In this document: positions 14,997 through 17,381 of the stretch, one piece after another
Position numbering within the stretch: the stretch's first letter is position 1
Layout of the letters: the number at the start of each line of letters is the position of its first letter
Assembly (NCBI GenBank): GCA_004552155.1
Contig: SFPF01000023.1
Span: 1 to 17,381 of the forward strand
Source of the DNA: Bacteroidales bacterium
GTDB taxonomy: Bacteria; Bacteroidota; Bacteroidia; Bacteroidales; Bacteroidaceae
Reading direction: 5' to 3'
DNA: 17,381 nt
Made by a program: the position numbers and the translations under genes
Notes under the pieces: model-generated
What the model was told of the DNA's origin: nothing
Database searches by the model: none
Seen by the model: only the letters and a program-made list of their open reading frames with translations

Positions 14997-15992
14997 ATGA
15001 TAACAAACAAAGATATATACTTCATTATAACTCGTAGTTGTAATTATCAGTGCCCATTTTGCATAAGAGAAAATCTAAAGGGTAATACTGCACAGATGAG
15101 CTACGAGAAAGCCTCAATCGTTATGAGTCGCTTGAAAGAGATCGTTCCGGAATCTACCATAATCATTACTGGCGGAGAGCCTGTAATGCACAAGCACTGG
15201 GAATTATTTGTGACAAAAGCAATGTCTTTGTTTAAGAGGGTTGTTTTGACCTCTAATGGATCTTTTTCAAGAGACATTGAAAATAGAATAATCCCATTGC
15301 TTTCAAAAAACCTTTGGTTGCAATTTTCTCTTGATGGAACAGAATGCGTCCACGACCAACTCCGTGGTAAAGGGGCCTATTCTAAAGTTATTGACAAGCT
15401 TAAAAGATTAAGCGACTATGGAAATCATATAGTTCTTTCATCAACTGTTGGAGTCAGAAACATTAACGATATCAGAAATCTTGCAGTTGAGCTTAATAAT
15501 TATTCCTTCTCCCGATGGAAGATTACCGAAGAGTTAGTAATTGATCCTTTAACGATGAATATAGTTCCCAATACAGAATGGAACAAAATGGTAGACGAGG
15601 TTCTTCCTTTGTGCCAATTCAGCGTTAGGGTTCAAAAATTTTTCGATTTTAACTTAATGGAAAAATTTCTCAATCAATATGATCCTAACAAACATCATCT
15701 AATTACAAAATGTGGATCAGGCACTAAAACCTTTTCAATTAATCCTGATTTTACTGTGTTGGCTTGTACTTGTTTAGATGATACCATTGGTAATATTTAT
15801 GAAGATGACACTGAAAATTTATTAGAACGCCTAGAACATCATTGTAGCATGAGTCCTTCAGAAGATAGTGTTTGCTACTCGTGCAAATATAAGGAAATAT
15901 GTAAAGGGGGGTGTCCAGGCTATTCTAAAAAAATTTTTGGCAAATTCAATATGGGCGATATTAGATGTCCCAAAGTAAATTGGCATAAATAA
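14997..15992 (+). CDS. Radical SAM/SPASM peptide maturase
   Basis: The ATG at 14997 gives 331 residues; an upstream TTG at 14976 lies within the hairpin and is less likely. The SAM-binding cluster motif is CNYQCPFC (Cys15, 19, 22; CX3CX2C), with GGEP at 59-62 and the strand FSLDGTECVHDQLRGKG. The C-terminal SPASM domain has Cys239, 257 and 259, then Cys293-X2-296-X5-302-X3-306 and Cys324 (CYSCKYKEICKGGC), enough for two auxiliary [4Fe-4S] clusters. Such enzymes abstract hydrogen from a peptide side chain or backbone to form thioether or carbon-carbon links. I see no separate N-terminal peptide-recognition domain, so precursor recognition may lie in another protein. It is first in a tight operon, 6 bases before the next gene. 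The gene is strongly AT-rich compared with ppdK. Confidence 0.88.
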   Translation: MITNKDIYFIITRSCNYQCPFCIRENLKGNTAQMSYEKASIVMSRLKEIVPESTIIITGGEPVMHKHWELFVTKAMSLFKRVVLTSNGSFSRDIENRIIPLLSKNLWLQFSLDGTECVHDQLRGKGAYSKVIDKLKRLSDYGNHIVLSSTVGVRNINDIRNLAVELNNYSFSRWKITEELVIDPLTMNIVPNTEWNKMVDEVLPLCQFSVRVQKFFDFNLMEKFLNQYDPNKHHLITKCGSGTKTFSINPDFTVLACTCLDDTIGNIYEDDTENLLERLEHHCSMSPSEDSVCYSCKYKEICKGGCPGYSKKIFGKFNMGDIRCPKVNWHK

Positions 15993-15998
15993 TTTCAT

Positions 15999-16928
15999 AT
16001 GAAAAGTATTCGAGTTTTCCTTACAGAACAGTGTAATGCAAATTGCCATAACTGTATAAATAAAACAAGCCGGGGTTCTTCGTTCATGGATGTTGAAAAA
16101 TTCCGGCTGATGTGTAAATATTTTGCCAAGAACAATATTAAAGGAATTAGGATAATGGGCGGCGAACCTACACTTCATCCTAACTTTAATTTATTGATTC
16201 AAATTGCACAAGAACATTTCGAAATGGTTTCGATCTTTACGAATGCTATTAATAATAAAATTCAAACAATATCTTTACGCGAAAAAGATGGTATAAATTA
16301 TAATTTTCGGTTTTATAGTTATCTTTCATCAGATAAACTTTTATTAGATCAGCCAGGCTATAGAGCTTTAGAGGTATTAATCAGTGTCGATGGTGATATA
16401 GAAGCAATCTTTAATAATATACAAAAGATCGTTTCCGACCATGTGTCTAAATTCATAGTCTTGCTGACTCTTGACTGTACATCTAAATTATTTGAAAATA
16501 GAGATATTCTTATTCAGAAATTTGAACATTTATATCAATTGTGTAATAACTGGGGCATAAAAGTATCGTTAGATCATAGTATACCTGTATGTTTCATCTA
16601 TGGATCAAAAATACCTATTTTTGAAAAGGGAGCTATGTGCAATACAAATTGTGCGGGATTAATAGATTCTAATTTTAATTTAAGATTCTGTAATCAGCAC
16701 TCTAATATTTTGATTAGTTTGTTCTCTGAAGATGGAAGAATCATTCCATTCCCAATAATTGAAAACAACATAAATCTAGTTTACTATCAAAATCAAATTA
16801 CAGCACTAACTAAAATATGTAAAGATTGCGTATTTTTTAATAAAATCTGTAATGGCGGTTGTTATATCACTAATGACCGAGTAACTCGTGAAGATATTAT
16901 ACAAAACACAGAACTTCCTTTAATGTGA
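15999..16928 (+). CDS. Second radical SAM protein with an incomplete SPASM-like tail
   Basis: The 309-residue protein opens with MKSIRVFLTEQCNANCHNC (Cys12, 16, 19; CX3CX2C) and has GGEPTLHPNF at 54-63, so it has the radical SAM fold. It is less canonical than its neighbour: the usual SLDG strand reads LISVDGDIEAIF. The tail has Cys214, 218 and 231, then Cys274-X2-277-X6-284-X3-288 (CKDCVFFNKICNGGC), but lacks the final SPASM Cys. It may bind one or two auxiliary clusters, with a different ligand at one site. It lies 6 bases from each neighbour, so co-expression is near certain. It could modify a second position of the peptide or act as a partner of the first enzyme. Confidence 0.85.
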   Translation: MKSIRVFLTEQCNANCHNCINKTSRGSSFMDVEKFRLMCKYFAKNNIKGIRIMGGEPTLHPNFNLLIQIAQEHFEMVSIFTNAINNKIQTISLREKDGINYNFRFYSYLSSDKLLLDQPGYRALEVLISVDGDIEAIFNNIQKIVSDHVSKFIVLLTLDCTSKLFENRDILIQKFEHLYQLCNNWGIKVSLDHSIPVCFIYGSKIPIFEKGAMCNTNCAGLIDSNFNLRFCNQHSNILISLFSEDGRIIPFPIIENNINLVYYQNQITALTKICKDCVFFNKICNGGCYITNDRVTREDIIQNTELPLM

Positions 16929-16934
16929 TGTTAT

Positions 16935-17381
16935 ATGAACGATGTGACGAATTATTCTTTTAGCAGAAAAATTAGCATTGCCACAAATTTATCGTGCAAT
17001 CTCAAATGCATATATTGTTACGAAGCTGAGCGATATACCAAAACATTCGACTTGGCGAAGACAAAAAACAGAATTAGGTATTATTTAAATCGCCCAACAG
17101 AAAAAGGCACAGTTATTGATCTACACGGAGGTGAACCTTTTTTGGTTTTTAATAAGATCAAAGAGTTGTGCGAATGGTTGTGGAATTCAAATTTCCCTGA
17201 AAGATATGTCGTTCACACAACAACTAACGGTACTCTTGTACATGCAGATATACAAGAATGGCTTTTTCAACATAAAGAAAAATTTCATGTAAAACTTAGT
17301 TTAGATGGGTGCAAAATCGCCCATAATATCAATCGCTGCAATTCTTTGATCTTATTAAAAACCAAAAAAGGTTCACCTCCG
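16935..17381 (+). CDS. Third radical SAM protein (3' end outside window)
   Basis: ATG 16935 follows the previous stop by 6 bases and the frame stays open for 149 codons to the window edge. Residues 21-28 are CNLKCIYC (CX3CX2C), GGEP is at 65-68 within IDLHGGEPFL, and LSLDGCKIAHNINR matches the SLDG-H-x-x-NR region of SPASM-type peptide maturases. The C-terminal part, where auxiliary-cluster Cys would be, is not visible. It is a separate gene, not a duplicate of its neighbours, since little is shared beyond the core motifs. A third maturase suggests either several kinds of modification or more than one precursor, possibly downstream. Confidence 0.88.
   Translation, partial: MNDVTNYSFSRKISIATNLSCNLKCIYCYEAERYTKTFDLAKTKNRIRYYLNRPTEKGTVIDLHGGEPFLVFNKIKELCEWLWNSNFPERYVVHTTTNGTLVHADIQEWLFQHKEKFHVKLSLDGCKIAHNINRCNSLILLKTKKGSPP

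Overview
The window looks like chromosomal DNA from a Bacteroidales bacterium, probably Prevotella-like. The clues are a BspA-type leucine-rich-repeat surface protein with a type IX secretion (T9SS) tail, Bacteroidetes-style promoters (TTTG, 23 bases, TTTG inside a TAnnTTTG box), almost no Shine-Dalgarno sequences, and Bacteroidetes-typical genes (EF-G paralogue, small winged-helix protein, SPOR lipoprotein, YtxH/holin operon, PPDK). No rRNA, tRNA, insertion sequence or CRISPR array was seen.

Layout. Bases 1-1206 hold the 3' part of a BspA-like LRR gene (+), closed by a strong hairpin. Bases 1454-4641 (-) hold a damaged secreted-protein gene (35-bp tandem duplication plus a 1-base run shift) and a damaged EF-G-like gene (two small out-of-frame deletions, one in the P-loop). 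Bases 4801-8206 (-) form a likely operon: glycosyltransferase, orphan HigA-type regulator, then ligA with a strong terminator. A winged-helix gene (+, 8409-8612) and a SPOR lipoprotein gene (-, 9083-9607) converge on a 470-base gap. That gap holds two terminators and, between them, about thirteen degenerate 21-bp dyad units in tandem. Bases 9869-11530 (+) carry YtxH, holin-like, small basic protein and comF genes, closely packed. ppdK (11808-14477, +) has a well-formed promoter and a 200-base leader with a LacI-type palindrome at the start of transcription.

From about 14600 the DNA turns abruptly AT-rich and holds the most interesting locus. A 49-residue peptide gene (14779-14928) is followed by a terminator-like hairpin and then three radical SAM genes packed 6 bases apart, the third cut by the window edge. 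This reads as a RiPP (ribosomally made, post-translationally modified peptide) cluster. The peptide has a Lys/Glu-rich leader and a C-terminal tail with a single Cys next to Trp (QPACWAEADHPND). It has no Gly-Gly leader cleavage site of the kind common in Bacteroidales. The hairpin could keep precursor mRNA in excess over maturase mRNA. The product, export and protease genes are not visible and probably lie beyond 17381.

All functional calls come from reading motifs by eye. No database search was run, and family comparisons rest on remembered family features.
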